Positions 30,677-39,381 of a DNA stretch of 64,000 nucleotides are shown piece by piece. Where the stretch lies: positions 20,204 to 84,203 of the forward strand of contig NZ_KQ948857.1 in NCBI RefSeq assembly GCF_001514215.1. The letters run 5' to 3'. This DNA is from Streptomyces bungoensis. GTDB lineage: Bacteria > Actinomycetota > Actinomycetes > Streptomycetales > Streptomycetaceae. A model generated the notes under the pieces. That model saw nothing but the letters and a program-made list of their open reading frames with translations, ran no database searches and was not told the DNA's origin. Numbering within the stretch: position 1 is the first letter of the stretch; each line of letters opens with the position of its first letter. The position numbers were made by a program, and so were the translations under genes.

Positions 30677-33600
30677 ATGTCTACGCATCCAGCTCCTGTC
30701 CTCGGCGCCCTCGCCCCCCGTCTGACCGAGTTGTCGCTGCGCGACGCGCAACGGCTCGGGCGGCGGCTGGAGGGTGCCCGCAAGATCCGCAAGCCGGAGG
30801 CCCGTGCCGCCGTCCTCACCGAGATCGAGGGTGAGATCGGCCGGGCCGAGGCGCGGATCGGTGAGCGGCGTGCCCGTGTGCCGGCCGTCACGTATCCGGT
30901 GCAGCTGCCGGTCAGCCAGAAGAAGGACGAGATCGCGGCCGCGATCCGGGACCACCAGGTGGTCATCGTGGCCGGTGAGACGGGGTCCGGGAAGACGACC
31001 CAGATCCCGAAGATCTGCCTGGAGCTGGGCCGGGGTGTGCGCGGGATGATCGGGCACACCCAGCCCCGGCGCATCGCGGCCCGTACGGTCGCGGAGCGGG
31101 TGGCGGACGAGCTGGGGACGCCGCTGGGCGAGGCGGTGGGCTGGAAGGTCCGTTTCACGGACCAGGTGAGCCCGGACGCCACGTTCGTCAAGCTGATGAC
31201 GGACGGCATCCTGCTCGCGGAGATCCAGACGGACCGTGAGCTGCGCGCCTACGACACGATCATCATCGACGAGGCGCACGAGCGGTCGCTGAACATCGAC
31301 TTCCTGCTGGGTTACCTGGCCCAGCTGCTGCCGCGCCGGCCCGATCTGAAGGTCGTCATCACGTCGGCGACGATCGATCCGGAGCGGTTCTCGCGGCATT
31401 TCGGGGACGCGCCGATCGTCGAGGTGAGCGGCCGGACGTATCCGGTGGAGGTGCGTTACCGGCCGCTGCTGGAGGAGGACTCCGAGGACGCCGACCGCGA
31501 CCAGATCACGGCCATCACCGAGGCCGTCGAGGAGCTGATGGGTGAGGGGCCGGGTGACATCCTGGTCTTCCTGTCGGGTGAGCGGGAGATCCGGGACACG
31601 GCGGACGCGCTGGAGAAGAAGAAGTACCGGTCCGTCGAGGTGCTTCCGCTGTACGCGCGGTTGTCGCACGCGGAGCAGCACCGGGTGTTCCAGCCGCACA
31701 CCGGCCGCAGGATCGTTCTGGCGACCAACGTCGCCGAGACGTCGCTGACGGTCCCGGGGATCAAGTACGTCATCGACCCGGGTTTCGCCCGGATCAGCCG
31801 CTACAGCCACCGCACGAAGGTGCAGCGACTGCCGATCGAGCCGATCTCGCAGGCGAGTGCGAACCAGCGCAAGGGCCGCTGCGGGCGTACGTCCGACGGC
31901 GTCTGCATCCGGCTGTACGGCGAGGAGGACTTCCTCGCGCGGCCGGAGTTCACGGACGCGGAGATCCTGCGGACGAACCTGGCGTCCGTCATCCTGCAGA
32001 TGACCGCGGCCGGCCTCGGTGACATCGAGAAGTTCCCGTTCATCGATCCGCCGGACCACCGCAACATCCGCGACGGTGTGCAGCTGCTGCAGGAGCTGGG
32101 TGCGCTGGACCCGGCCGAGAAGGATCCGCGCAAGCGGCTGACGGACACCGGCCGCAAGCTGGCCCAGCTGCCGGTGGACCCGCGGCTGGCCCGCATGGTC
32201 CTGGAGGCCGACCGGAACGGCTGTGTCCGCGAGGTGATGGTCATCGCCGCCGCGCTGTCCATCCAGGACCCGCGCGAGCGCCCGGCCGAGAAGCAGGCCC
32301 AGGCGGACCAGCAGCACGCCCGCTTCAAGGACGAGACCAGCGACTTCCTGGCGTATCTCAACCTGTGGCGGTACGTGCGCGAGCAGCAGAAGGAGCGGGG
32401 TTCGAGCTCGTTCCGGCGGATGTGCAAGCAGGAGTACCTGAACTTCCTGCGCATCCGCGAATGGCAGGACATCTACACGCAGCTGCGCACGGTCGCGAAG
32501 CAGATGGGCATCCACCTGAACGAGGAGGATGCGCCGGCCGACCGCGTCCACACCTCCCTCCTCGCCGGCCTGCTGTCCCACGTCGGGATGAAGGACGTGA
32601 AGGACGGCAACAAGAACGAGTACCTGGGCGCCCGGAACGCGAAGTTCGCGATCTTCCCGGGCTCGGCGCTGTTCCGGAAGCAGCCGAGGTTCGTGATGTC
32701 GGCCGAGCTGGTGGAGACGAGCCGGCTGTGGGCGCGGGTCAACGCGAGGATCGAGCCGGAGTGGGTCGAACCGCTCGCCGGTCACCTGCTGAAGCGGACG
32801 TACAGCGAGCCGCACTGGGAGAAGGACCAGGCGGCGGTGATGGCGTACGAGAAGGTGACGCTGTACGGCGTCCCTATCGTCGCCCAGCGGAAGGTGAACT
32901 ACGGCCGCATCGACCCGGAGGTCAGCCGCGAGCTGTTCATCCGGAACGCGCTGGTGGAGGGCGACTGGCGCACGCACCACAAGTTCTTCGCCGACAACCG
33001 CAGACTCCTCAGCGAGGTGGAGGAGTTGGAGCACCGGGCGCGGCGCCGGGACATCGTGGTGGACGACGAGACGCTGTTCGACTTCTACGACCAGCGGGTG
33101 CCGCAGCACGTCGTCTCCGGGGCCCACTTCGACTCGTGGTGGAAGCGCAAGCGGCACGAGCAGCCGGACTTCCTGGACTTCGAGCGGGAGATGCTCATCC
33201 GGGAGTCGGCGGAGGCGGTGACGAAGGCCGACTATCCGGACTCCTGGCGGCAGGGGCAGCTGAAGTTCCGGGTGACGTACCAGTTCGAGCCGGGGGCGGA
33301 CGCCGACGGCGTGACCGTGCACATCCCGCTGCAGGTCCTGAACCAGGTCACCGGTGAGGGGTTCGACTGGCAGATCCCGGGGTTGCGCGAGGAGGTGGTG
33401 ACGGAGCTGATCCGTTCCCTGCCGAAGCCGGTCCGCCGCAACTACGTGCCCGCGCCGAACTACGCGAAGGCGTTCCTGGAGCGGGCGGTGCCGCTGCAGG
33501 AGCCGCTGACCGTGACCATGGCGCGCGAGCTGAAGCGCATGGTCGGGGTGCCCTTCGAGGCTGAGGACTTCGACTGGTCGAAGGTCCCGGACCATCTGCG

Positions 33601-34621
33601 GATCACGTTCCGGATCGTGGACGAGCGGCGGCGCAAGCTGGCCGAGGACAAGGACCTGGAAGCGCTGAAGCTGCGGCTGAAGCCGAAGGCCCGCAAGGCG
33701 CTGTCGCAGGCGGCGGCCGCGACCGCGTCCCGTTCGGGCGGGGAGTCGCTGGAGCGCGCGGGGCTGACGGACTGGACGATCGGCACGCTCTCCCGGGTCT
33801 TCGAGACGCGGCGGGCGGGGCAGCCCGTGAAGGCGTACCCGGCGCTGGTGGACGACGGGGACACGGTCTCGGTGCGCCTGTTCGACACGGAGGAGGAGCA
33901 GGCGGAGGCGATGTGGAGGGGCACGCGCCGGCTGATCCTGCGCAACATCCCGGTGAATCCGGCGAAGTTCGCGTCCGAGAAGCTGACGAACGCGCAGAAG
34001 CTGGGGCTGTCGGCGAATCCGCACGGTTCGATCCAGGCGCTGTTCGACGACTGCGCGATGGCCGCGGCCGACCGGCTGATCGCGGACTTCGGGGGGCCGG
34101 CGTGGGACGAGGAGTCGTACCGGAAGCTGTACGACAAGGTGCGCGCGGAGATCGTCGACACGACGGTCCGGGCGGTGGCCCAGGTGCAGCAGGTCCTCGC
34201 GGCCTGGCAGGCCTGTGAGCGGCGACTGAAGGCGGTCGGCAGCCCCGCTCTCCTGGCGAACCTGACGGACGTCCGCAAGCAGCTGGACGCGCTCGTGAAG
34301 CCCGGTTTCGTGACGTGGGCGGGGATACGGCGGCTGCCGGACCTGATGCGCTACCTGGTGGCCGCGGACCGGCGCCTGCAGCAGATGGCGACCAACGTCC
34401 AGCGGGACACCACCCGCATGGAGAAGGTGCACGAGATGCAGGACGAGTACGCCTGGCTGCTGGAGCAGCTGCCGCAGGGCCGGCCGGTGCCGGCGCAGGT
34501 GCTGGAGATCCGCTGGATGCTGGAGGAGCTCCGGGTCAGCTACTTCGCCCACGCGCTGGGCACGGCGTACCCGGTCTCCGACAAGCGGATCGTGAAGGCG
34601 ATCGACGCGGCCGCACCGTAG
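30677..34621 (+). CDS. hrpA: HrpA-type DEAH-box ATP-dependent RNA helicase
   Basis: 1314 residues, the usual length of bacterial HrpA. Walker A GETGSGKTTQIPK, DEAHERS, SAT (ITSATI) and motif VI QRKGRCGRTSDG are intact. The large C-terminal DUF3418-type region found in HrpA follows. The enzyme unwinds RNA and in other bacteria rescues stalled or collided ribosomes or processes mRNA. The ATG at 30677 opens MSTHPAPVLGALAPRLTELS; the open frame reaching back to 30518 is non-coding. It is divergent from the phosphoesterase gene with 158 bases between the starts. Confidence 0.93.
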   Translation: MSTHPAPVLGALAPRLTELSLRDAQRLGRRLEGARKIRKPEARAAVLTEIEGEIGRAEARIGERRARVPAVTYPVQLPVSQKKDEIAAAIRDHQVVIVAGETGSGKTTQIPKICLELGRGVRGMIGHTQPRRIAARTVAERVADELGTPLGEAVGWKVRFTDQVSPDATFVKLMTDGILLAEIQTDRELRAYDTIIIDEAHERSLNIDFLLGYLAQLLPRRPDLKVVITSATIDPERFSRHFGDAPIVEVSGRTYPVEVRYRPLLEEDSEDADRDQITAITEAVEELMGEGPGDILVFLSGEREIRDTADALEKKKYRSVEVLPLYARLSHAEQHRVFQPHTGRRIVLATNVAETSLTVPGIKYVIDPGFARISRYSHRTKVQRLPIEPISQASANQRKGRCGRTSDGVCIRLYGEEDFLARPEFTDAEILRTNLASVILQMTAAGLGDIEKFPFIDPPDHRNIRDGVQLLQELGALDPAEKDPRKRLTDTGRKLAQLPVDPRLARMVLEADRNGCVREVMVIAAALSIQDPRERPAEKQAQADQQHARFKDETSDFLAYLNLWRYVREQQKERGSSSFRRMCKQEYLNFLRIREWQDIYTQLRTVAKQMGIHLNEEDAPADRVHTSLLAGLLSHVGMKDVKDGNKNEYLGARNAKFAIFPGSALFRKQPRFVMSAELVETSRLWARVNARIEPEWVEPLAGHLLKRTYSEPHWEKDQAAVMAYEKVTLYGVPIVAQRKVNYGRIDPEVSRELFIRNALVEGDWRTHHKFFADNRRLLSEVEELEHRARRRDIVVDDETLFDFYDQRVPQHVVSGAHFDSWWKRKRHEQPDFLDFEREMLIRESAEAVTKADYPDSWRQGQLKFRVTYQFEPGADADGVTVHIPLQVLNQVTGEGFDWQIPGLREEVVTELIRSLPKPVRRNYVPAPNYAKAFLERAVPLQEPLTVTMARELKRMVGVPFEAEDFDWSKVPDHLRITFRIVDERRRKLAEDKDLEALKLRLKPKARKALSQAAAATASRSGGESLERAGLTDWTIGTLSRVFETRRAGQPVKAYPALVDDGDTVSVRLFDTEEEQAEAMWRGTRRLILRNIPVNPAKFASEKLTNAQKLGLSANPHGSIQALFDDCAMAAADRLIADFGGPAWDEESYRKLYDKVRAEIVDTTVRAVAQVQQVLAAWQACERRLKAVGSPALLANLTDVRKQLDALVKPGFVTWAGIRRLPDLMRYLVAADRRLQQMATNVQRDTTRMEKVHEMQDEYAWLLEQLPQGRPVPAQVLEIRWMLEELRVSYFAHALGTAYPVSDKRIVKAIDAAAP

Positions 34622-34717
34622 CCGTTCGGGCACAGGGGGTGAGTTCGACCGGGCGGCCCACCTCCTGTACAGTCTCTTCTCGCAGCGCAACGCAGCGAGC
34701 GAGGCGCCGCGACACCT

Positions 34718-34792
34718 GGTCCTGTGGAGCAGTTTGGAGTGCTCGCCACCCTGTCAAGGTGGAGGCCGCGGGTTCAAATCCCGTCAGGACCG
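34718..34792 (+). tRNA. tRNA-Asp (GTC), second copy
   Basis: 75 bases identical to the tRNA-Asp at 28667-28741 but on the opposite strand. A terminator-like hairpin follows, and a partial copy of its 3' end lies 106 bases downstream. Confidence 0.96.
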
Positions 34793-34799
34793 CACCAGG

Positions 34800-34829
34800 A
34801 GGCCCTCGTCTTAACGGACGGGGGCCTTT
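34800..34829 (+). terminator. Terminator of second tRNA-Asp
   Basis: AGGCCC-TCGTC and GACGG-GGGCCT pair imperfectly around TTAACG, followed by TT. It starts 8 bases after the tRNA. A diverged copy is present in the downstream duplicate. Confidence 0.65.
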
Positions 34830-34880
34830 GCGTTGCGGAGCGGAGGCCGCACCCCGCGGCGGAGCCGCGATCAGGCACGG

Positions 34881-34940
34881 CAAATCCCGTCAGGACCGCG
34901 TCACGAGGCCCTCGTCTTGGCGGACGGCGGCCTTCGCGCC
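34881..34940 (+). repeat. Duplicated 3' end of tRNA-Asp plus its terminator
   Basis: The 60 bases repeat 34775-34834 at a fixed offset of 106 with only a few differences. The copy includes CAAATCCCGTCAGGACCGC, the T arm and acceptor end of tRNA-Asp, then the AGGCCCTCGTCTT hairpin arm. The 5' part of the tRNA is missing. This is typical of an attachment-site scar or of tandem tRNA decay. Confidence 0.8.
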
Positions 34941-35190
34941 GCCCGCACCACCGCCGGGTGTCGCACCACCACCGGCTGTCGTGCCGACGAGCGGCACCCC
35001 GGCGGGCACCGTCGGGGCCACCCCGTCACCTCACGCCCCGTCAGACGGCTCCGAACGGCCGCCGTGAGGGTTTGTCCCCTCCGCGCCGCCGGAAGCGCTC
35101 TCAGGGCCGTCGGCGGGCTTGACGGCGTCACATTCGCTCGGTACCCAGAGAACAGGGCCCGCTCCTCCGTGCGGCCCCTGGAGGTGGCGT

Positions 35191-35397
35191 ATGGCGGCAT
35201 CGGCCAGGCACGAGACGCGGGCGCTGCTGAGGGCGCACCTGTCGGCCGCCTCGTCCTACGGGCACCTGACCCGGCGCTGCCCCATCTGCCACCATCTGCT
35301 GCGCCTGGCGATGGACGCCGGCCCCCTCTCCCAGGAGGCGGGTGCGGCCGCGGGCGACGAGCCGGTCGAGGACGACAGCCCGCAGGCGGCCCACTAG
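35191..35397 (+). CDS. Small conserved actinobacterial protein, DUF6274-like
   Basis: 68 residues. GGAGG is placed 7 bases before the ATG. The body reads ARHETRALLRAHLSAASSYGH followed by a CPICHHLLRLAM stretch, whose CxxCH could bind zinc. The last 25 residues are acidic. It is convergent with bldC, as is a small conserved hypothetical gene in other Streptomyces. The family name is from memory and the function unknown. Confidence 0.72.
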   Translation: MAASARHETRALLRAHLSAASSYGHLTRRCPICHHLLRLAMDAGPLSQEAGAAAGDEPVEDDSPQAAH

Positions 35398-35462
35398 CCC
35401 CGGCTCCCGCACCGGGCAAGCCGTCCCGTGTGTGACGGGAGTCACCGCATGAGTTTTTGGAA

Positions 35463-35480
35463 GCGCGGTACTTACCGCGC
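35463..35480. promoter_or_regulatory. Perfect palindrome downstream of DUF6274-like gene
   Basis: GCGCGGTA-CT-TACCGCGC has perfect 8-bp arms. It could be a hairpin terminator for the gene ending at 35397 or a protein-binding site. A GTGAC-N4-GTCAC site lies just before it at 35432-35445. Confidence 0.5.
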
Positions 35481-35504
35481 TCCTACAACTGGTCAATAGA
35501 ATAT

Positions 35505-35516
35505 GTGCAATTGCAC
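35505..35516. promoter_or_regulatory. GTGCAATTGCAC palindrome in AT-rich spacer
   Basis: A perfect 12-bp palindrome in an AT-rich patch (35485-35515), between two convergent genes where no promoter would be expected. It may mark a small unannotated transcript. Confidence 0.4.
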
Positions 35517-35606
35517 CCGCCCCGGGCGCCCGCGCACAGCCGTTCCGACAGGCCTCCCCAGACTCCCACAAGGCCGCTCACGGCGCAGCGGTCCCGCAAA
35601 CACAGA

Positions 35607-35638
35607 ATCGCGCTGGACCCGGCGGAGTCCAGCGCGAT
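35607..35638 (-). terminator. Hairpin terminator downstream of bldC
   Basis: ATCGCGCTGGAC and GTCCAGCGCGAT form a perfect 12-bp stem with an 8-base loop. It lies 150 bases beyond the bldC stop. Confidence 0.7.
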
Positions 35639-35787
35639 CCACGACGCACCCTGTGTCGCTGCCTATGAAGTTCTGTTCGGCTCGGGCGTGGGTCCTGTTG
35701 GGGCAGGTCCCGCGTCGCTTGGAGCTGGGGTTCCGGGCGCTGCGGCAAGTTGGGGGAACAGCCGGTTTTGCCCGGTCATGCGGTTGT

Positions 35788-35994
35788 TCAGGCCTCGCTG
35801 CGCTGCTGCGGGATGCCCGCCAGCAGAGCGCGGACCTCGGCCTCGCGGTAGCGGCGATGCCCGCCGAGCGTGCGGATCGACGTGAGCTTGCCGGCCTTCG
35901 CCCACCGCGTGACTGTCTTGGGGTCGACGCGGAACATGGTGGCGACCTCAGCCGGGGTCAGCAGCGGCTCGGCATCAGGGGTGCGAGCGGTCAT
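35788..35994 (-). CDS. bldC: BldC developmental DNA-binding regulator
   Basis: 68 residues, the exact size of Streptomyces BldC. A single MerR-like winged helix-turn-helix is visible: LTPAEVATMFRVDPKTVTRWA then SIRTLGGHRRYREAEV. BldC binds DNA cooperatively as head-to-tail arrays on direct repeats and delays sporulation. GAGGAGGC precedes the ATG. The position next to the vdh/hypothetical pair matches the conserved Streptomyces order. Its own upstream region (35995-36512) is long and palindrome-rich. Confidence 0.95.
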   Translation of the reverse strand: MTARTPDAEPLLTPAEVATMFRVDPKTVTRWAKAGKLTSIRTLGGHRRYREAEVRALLAGIPQQRSEA

Positions 35995-36512
35995 GAGCGG
36001 CCTCCTCGGGAGAACCGACGTTCTCGGTTCTTTCCTCTAAATTCTGCACCTTGACCCGCGTTGCCCGAAATGGCGGACGCGAGTCGAGTCGGTTATAGGA
36101 CGAACGGCTTGTCCTCGGCACTACAACTACACCATCTGTCCAGCCGCGTCGGCCAAACCGATGGAATTGCCCTCCCAGGTAGTCATCAGCCGCGGAAGCC
36201 GATGGACCATGCCATAGCGGACAGTCACGCCACTGTGACGATCAGTCACAGGACGATCAGGAGTCACCCAACCCCCCAAAGCGTGCAATGCTGAGATTCC
36301 ACCCACAGCGGAGCACACCTGGGCGGATGGAGCCCTCCCCGGACTCCTTGTCCTATTTTGGCATGAGGAGTGGCAACTAGGGCAAGCCTCTTGTAAGTGC
36401 CGTCCATCACCCTTGAGACAAAAGTCCGGATCAGGACCAACGCCGCGTCAGGTGACCTAAGTGCGGTAGACGGTACGTCGTTCAGGGGGATTTGGGCCGT
36501 GACCTACGTCAC
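35995..36512. promoter_or_regulatory. 518-bp intergenic region upstream of bldC
   Basis: No gene is supported on either strand. It holds a perfect-armed palindrome CTGTGAC-GATCA-GTCACAG at 36233-36251 and a GTGAC-CTAC-GTCAC site at 36499-36512, ending directly at the stop codon of the next gene. An AT-richer stretch lies at about 36345-36420. The likely content is the bldC promoter with a long untranslated leader and regulator sites. Confidence 0.55.
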
Positions 36513-37355
36513 TCAGTTCGCGGAACGCCTGTCCCGCACCGCCCGCCACCGCGCCACCAGCCGCCCGTAGGCCTCGCCGGCGGCCGCCCCGTCGCCCCGG
36601 CGCAGCGCCTCGATGCCGGCGGCCACGTCCGCCGCGGAGTGGTCGTCCGCCAGCTCGCCGGCCGGCAGCACGTGCACCAGCCCCCCGTAGTCCAGCTCGA
36701 CCAGCGAGCGCGGGTGGAACTCCTCCAGCCAGCGGCCGACGTCCACCAGGCCGTCGATGAGCGGCCCCTCGTCCAGAGTGTCCCGCAGCGTGCGCAGGGC
36801 CCGCGCGACCCGCCGCCGGGCCTGCACCATCGGCGTGCGGTAGCGCAGCATCGGGGGCGCCTCGGCGGTGCCCTCGTCGTACCGGCGCTCCTCGTCGGAG
36901 ACGAGCACGAACCAGTTCAGCGGGATGTGCCAGGTCGCGGTGCGGATCCAGGGGCGGGCGTCGGGGTTGCGGGCCAGCCAGCGCTCGTAGTCCTGGGCGG
37001 CCTGGTCGCGCACCAGCGGCGGCAGCACCGCGTCCAGCACCGGCGGGGGCAGCTCCGCGCCGAGGTCGCCGAGGGCCTGCCAGCCGCGCAGCCGGGTCCG
37101 CCAGGGGCACACGCACAGCACGCCGTCGCTCTCCAGCACGAAGGCGTCGCCGCTCTCGTGCACGGGCACCGGGATCGGCGGCGTGGGCAGCAGGTCGGCC
37201 AGCGAGCGGCGCAGCTCGTCCTGGTAGGTGGGGCGGTCGGGCCGGCGGGCGTAGCGGGCCCAGTGGGTGCGCTCGGGCTCCGGGAATGCGGCCAGCGGCT
37301 CGTAGACACGCAGGTACGCCGCATAGGGGACGACCATCGAGGACACCTTGGGCAC
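36513..37355 (-). CDS. Conserved Streptomyces hypothetical protein divergent from vdh
   Basis: 280 residues, soluble. The N-terminus PKVSSMVVPYAAYLRVYEPLAAFPEPER and the central HIPLNWFVLVSDEERR are conserved in Streptomyces genomes between bldC and vdh. I recognise no domain. It is rich in Trp/Arg and contains Pro pairs, with no signal or membrane segment. The GTG at 37355 has GGGAG 6 bases upstream; an ATG six codons later is an alternative. It is divergent from vdh with about 200 bases of shared promoter region. Confidence 0.8.
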   Translation of the reverse strand: MPKVSSMVVPYAAYLRVYEPLAAFPEPERTHWARYARRPDRPTYQDELRRSLADLLPTPPIPVPVHESGDAFVLESDGVLCVCPWRTRLRGWQALGDLGAELPPPVLDAVLPPLVRDQAAQDYERWLARNPDARPWIRTATWHIPLNWFVLVSDEERRYDEGTAEAPPMLRYRTPMVQARRRVARALRTLRDTLDEGPLIDGLVDVGRWLEEFHPRSLVELDYGGLVHVLPAGELADDHSAADVAAGIEALRRGDGAAAGEAYGRLVARWRAVRDRRSAN

Positions 37356-37553
37356 GCCTGCTCCCTCCCCTTGGGACCCGCCTCGAAACCACTGCGAATC
37401 GTGCCACGCCATGCGTGCGCGCAGGGCGCCGAGGAGTGATCCTGAACACTGCGCGGATGGCGAGGACACCGAGGCTCTACGCTCATGCCCACGACCCCGC
37501 CACCCGCACGGGGTCCCACCCCACTCGCCGCTACTTACACAGGAGTCACCACA

Positions 37554-38651
37554 GTGACCGACGTAACCGGCGCACCTGCTGATGTCCTGCACACCCTGTT
37601 CCACTCGGAGCAGGGGGGCCATGAGCAGGTCGTGCTCTGTCAGGACCGCGCGACCGGTCTGAAAGCCGTGATCGCCATCCACTCCACCGCCCTCGGCCCC
37701 GCGCTGGGCGGTACCCGCTTCTATCCGTACGCGAACGAGGCCGCGGCCGTCGCCGACGCCCTCAACCTGGCGCGCGGGATGTCGTACAAGAACGCCATGG
37801 CCGGGCTGGACCACGGCGGTGGCAAGGCCGTGATCATCGGTGATCCGGAGCGCGACAAGACCGAGGAGCTGCTGCTCGCCTACGGGCGCATGGTGGCCTC
37901 GCTCGGCGGTCGCTACGTCACCGCGTGCGACGTCGGCACGTACGTCGCCGACATGGACGTCGTGGCCCGGGAGTGCCGCTGGACCACCGGCCGCTCGCCG
38001 GAGAACGGCGGTGCCGGCGACTCCTCCGTGCTGACCGCCTTCGGCGTCTACCAGGGCATGCGCGCCTCCGCGCAGCACCTGTGGGGCGACCCGTCGCTGC
38101 GCGGCCGCACGGTCGGCATCGCCGGGGTCGGCAAGGTCGGCCACCACCTGGTCCGGCACCTGCGGGACGAGGGTGCCGAGGTCGTGATCACGGACGTGCG
38201 CGCGGACGCCGTGCGGCGGATCCTCGACCAGCACCCCGACGGGGTGAGGTCGGTCGCCGACACCGAGGCGCTGATCCGCGTGGAGGGGCTGGACATCTAC
38301 GCCCCGTGCGCCCTGGGCGGAGCCCTGAACGACTCCTCCGTGCCGGTGCTCACCGCCAGGGTGGTGTGCGGTGCGGCCAACAACCAGCTGGCCCACCCGG
38401 GTGTGGAGAAGGACCTCGCGGACCGCGGGATCCTCTACGCGCCGGACTACGTGGTGAACGCCGGCGGCGTGATCCAGGTGGCCGACGAGCTCCACGGGTT
38501 CGACTTCGAGCGGTGCAAGGCGAAGGCCGCGAAGATCTTCGACACCACGCTGGCGATCTTCGCACGTGCGAAGGACGACGGGATTCCGCCGGCCGCCGCG
38601 GCCGACCGGATCGCCGAGCAGCGCATGGCGGAGGCGCGCGCGGCGCGCTGA
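37554..38651 (+). CDS. vdh: Valine (branched-chain amino acid) dehydrogenase
   Basis: 365 residues, very close to S. coelicolor Vdh as I remember it. GGTRFYPYANEAAAVADALNLA and the catalytic Lys region DHGGGKAVIIGDP are in the first third; the NAD loop GIAGVGKVGHHL and GAANNQLAHPGVEKDLADRG follow. It oxidatively deaminates valine, leucine and isoleucine to 2-keto acids with NAD, feeding fatty-acid starters and polyketide precursors. The GTG at 37554 is preceded by AGGAG at 8 bases; the open frame reaching back to 37485 is upstream sequence. A hairpin follows the gene. Confidence 0.95.
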   Translation: MTDVTGAPADVLHTLFHSEQGGHEQVVLCQDRATGLKAVIAIHSTALGPALGGTRFYPYANEAAAVADALNLARGMSYKNAMAGLDHGGGKAVIIGDPERDKTEELLLAYGRMVASLGGRYVTACDVGTYVADMDVVARECRWTTGRSPENGGAGDSSVLTAFGVYQGMRASAQHLWGDPSLRGRTVGIAGVGKVGHHLVRHLRDEGAEVVITDVRADAVRRILDQHPDGVRSVADTEALIRVEGLDIYAPCALGGALNDSSVPVLTARVVCGAANNQLAHPGVEKDLADRGILYAPDYVVNAGGVIQVADELHGFDFERCKAKAAKIFDTTLAIFARAKDDGIPPAAAADRIAEQRMAEARAAR

Positions 38652-38703
38652 GCCGCACCGCGAGGGGCCGCGGTCGGACATCCGATCGCACAAGTGAGCG
38701 GTA

Positions 38704-38748
38704 CCCGCCGGCGGGGACTTGGAGAGAACTCTCACTTCCACCGGCGGG
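38704..38748 (+). terminator. Imperfect hairpin downstream of vdh
   Basis: CCCGCCGG and CCGGCGGG form an 8-bp stem enclosing a 29-base segment with its own GAGAG/CTCTC mini-stem. It lies 52 bases past the vdh stop and is a plausible terminator. Confidence 0.55.
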
Positions 38749-38970
38749 TCGTCCCCCGATAAGTGGTTAAAATCGCCATTGACCAGCGAGGAAAGGGCAC
38801 CTCGAGGGTCCTGTGCACACGCGCGTGCTGCGGGCGACGTACCGTATGGGCGCGGGCTCAGGTACCGTGGAAGCCCTACGGACCGGCCTCTCTGCGGAGA
38901 GTCCGTTCCGGATCATGAACGCGTGTCAGACTCTGGGGCCGTCGAGCCCCGTCGTTGAGGGGGTCGAGCC

Positions 38971-39225
38971 ATGGGGCGCGGCCGGGCCAAGGCCAAGCAG
39001 ACGAAGGTCGCCCGCCAGCTGAAGTACAACAGCGGCGGGACGGACCTCTCACGCCTGGCCGAGGAGCTGGGCGCATCGACGTCGAACCAGTCGCCGCCGA
39101 ATGGCGACCGCTTCGAGGACGATGAGCATGACGACGACGACCTGTACTCCCGCTACGCCGACCTCTACGAGGACGACGAAGAGGACGAGGACGAAGGTCC
39201 CTCACAGCACCGTCGCGGCGCGTAA
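38971..39225 (+). CDS. DUF3073 family protein
   Basis: 84 residues. The basic N-terminus GRGRAKAKQTKVARQLKYNS and the switch to a highly acidic C-terminus (DDEHDDDDLYSRYADLYEDD) are diagnostic of DUF3073, a small actinobacterial family of unknown function. GAGGGGG precedes the ATG. It is usually found beside purM/purF, as here. The preceding 318 bases (38652-38970) contain the vdh terminator and an AT-rich patch near 38760-38785 but no gene. Confidence 0.92.
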   Translation: MGRGRAKAKQTKVARQLKYNSGGTDLSRLAEELGASTSNQSPPNGDRFEDDEHDDDDLYSRYADLYEDDEEDEDEGPSQHRRGA

Positions 39226-39249
39226 GCCGGCGGCGCCGAGCCGCACTGT

Positions 39250-39280
39250 CCCGGTCCGGGGTGTTCAGAACCGGACCGGG
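39250..39280. terminator. Terminator after DUF3073 gene
   Basis: CCCGGTCCGG and CCGGACCGGG form a perfect 10-bp stem with an 11-base loop followed by TTT. It is 24 bases past the stop and lies between two convergent genes. Confidence 0.8.
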
Positions 39281-39381
39281 TTTCGTGCTGCCGTCGTGTG
39301 ATCAGGCTGCGTGTCCCGGGCCCCGGAGGGCCGCGGGGACCGGCTCATGCCCGTGCCGGTCCCGGCCGTCGTTCCGGGCGC

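Noticed and set aside
30629..34690. 1353-codon minus-strand frame opposite the HrpA-type helicase
   Set aside because: It has no start with a ribosome site and is only an antisense frame of high-G+C coding DNA. The helicase motifs are on the plus strand.
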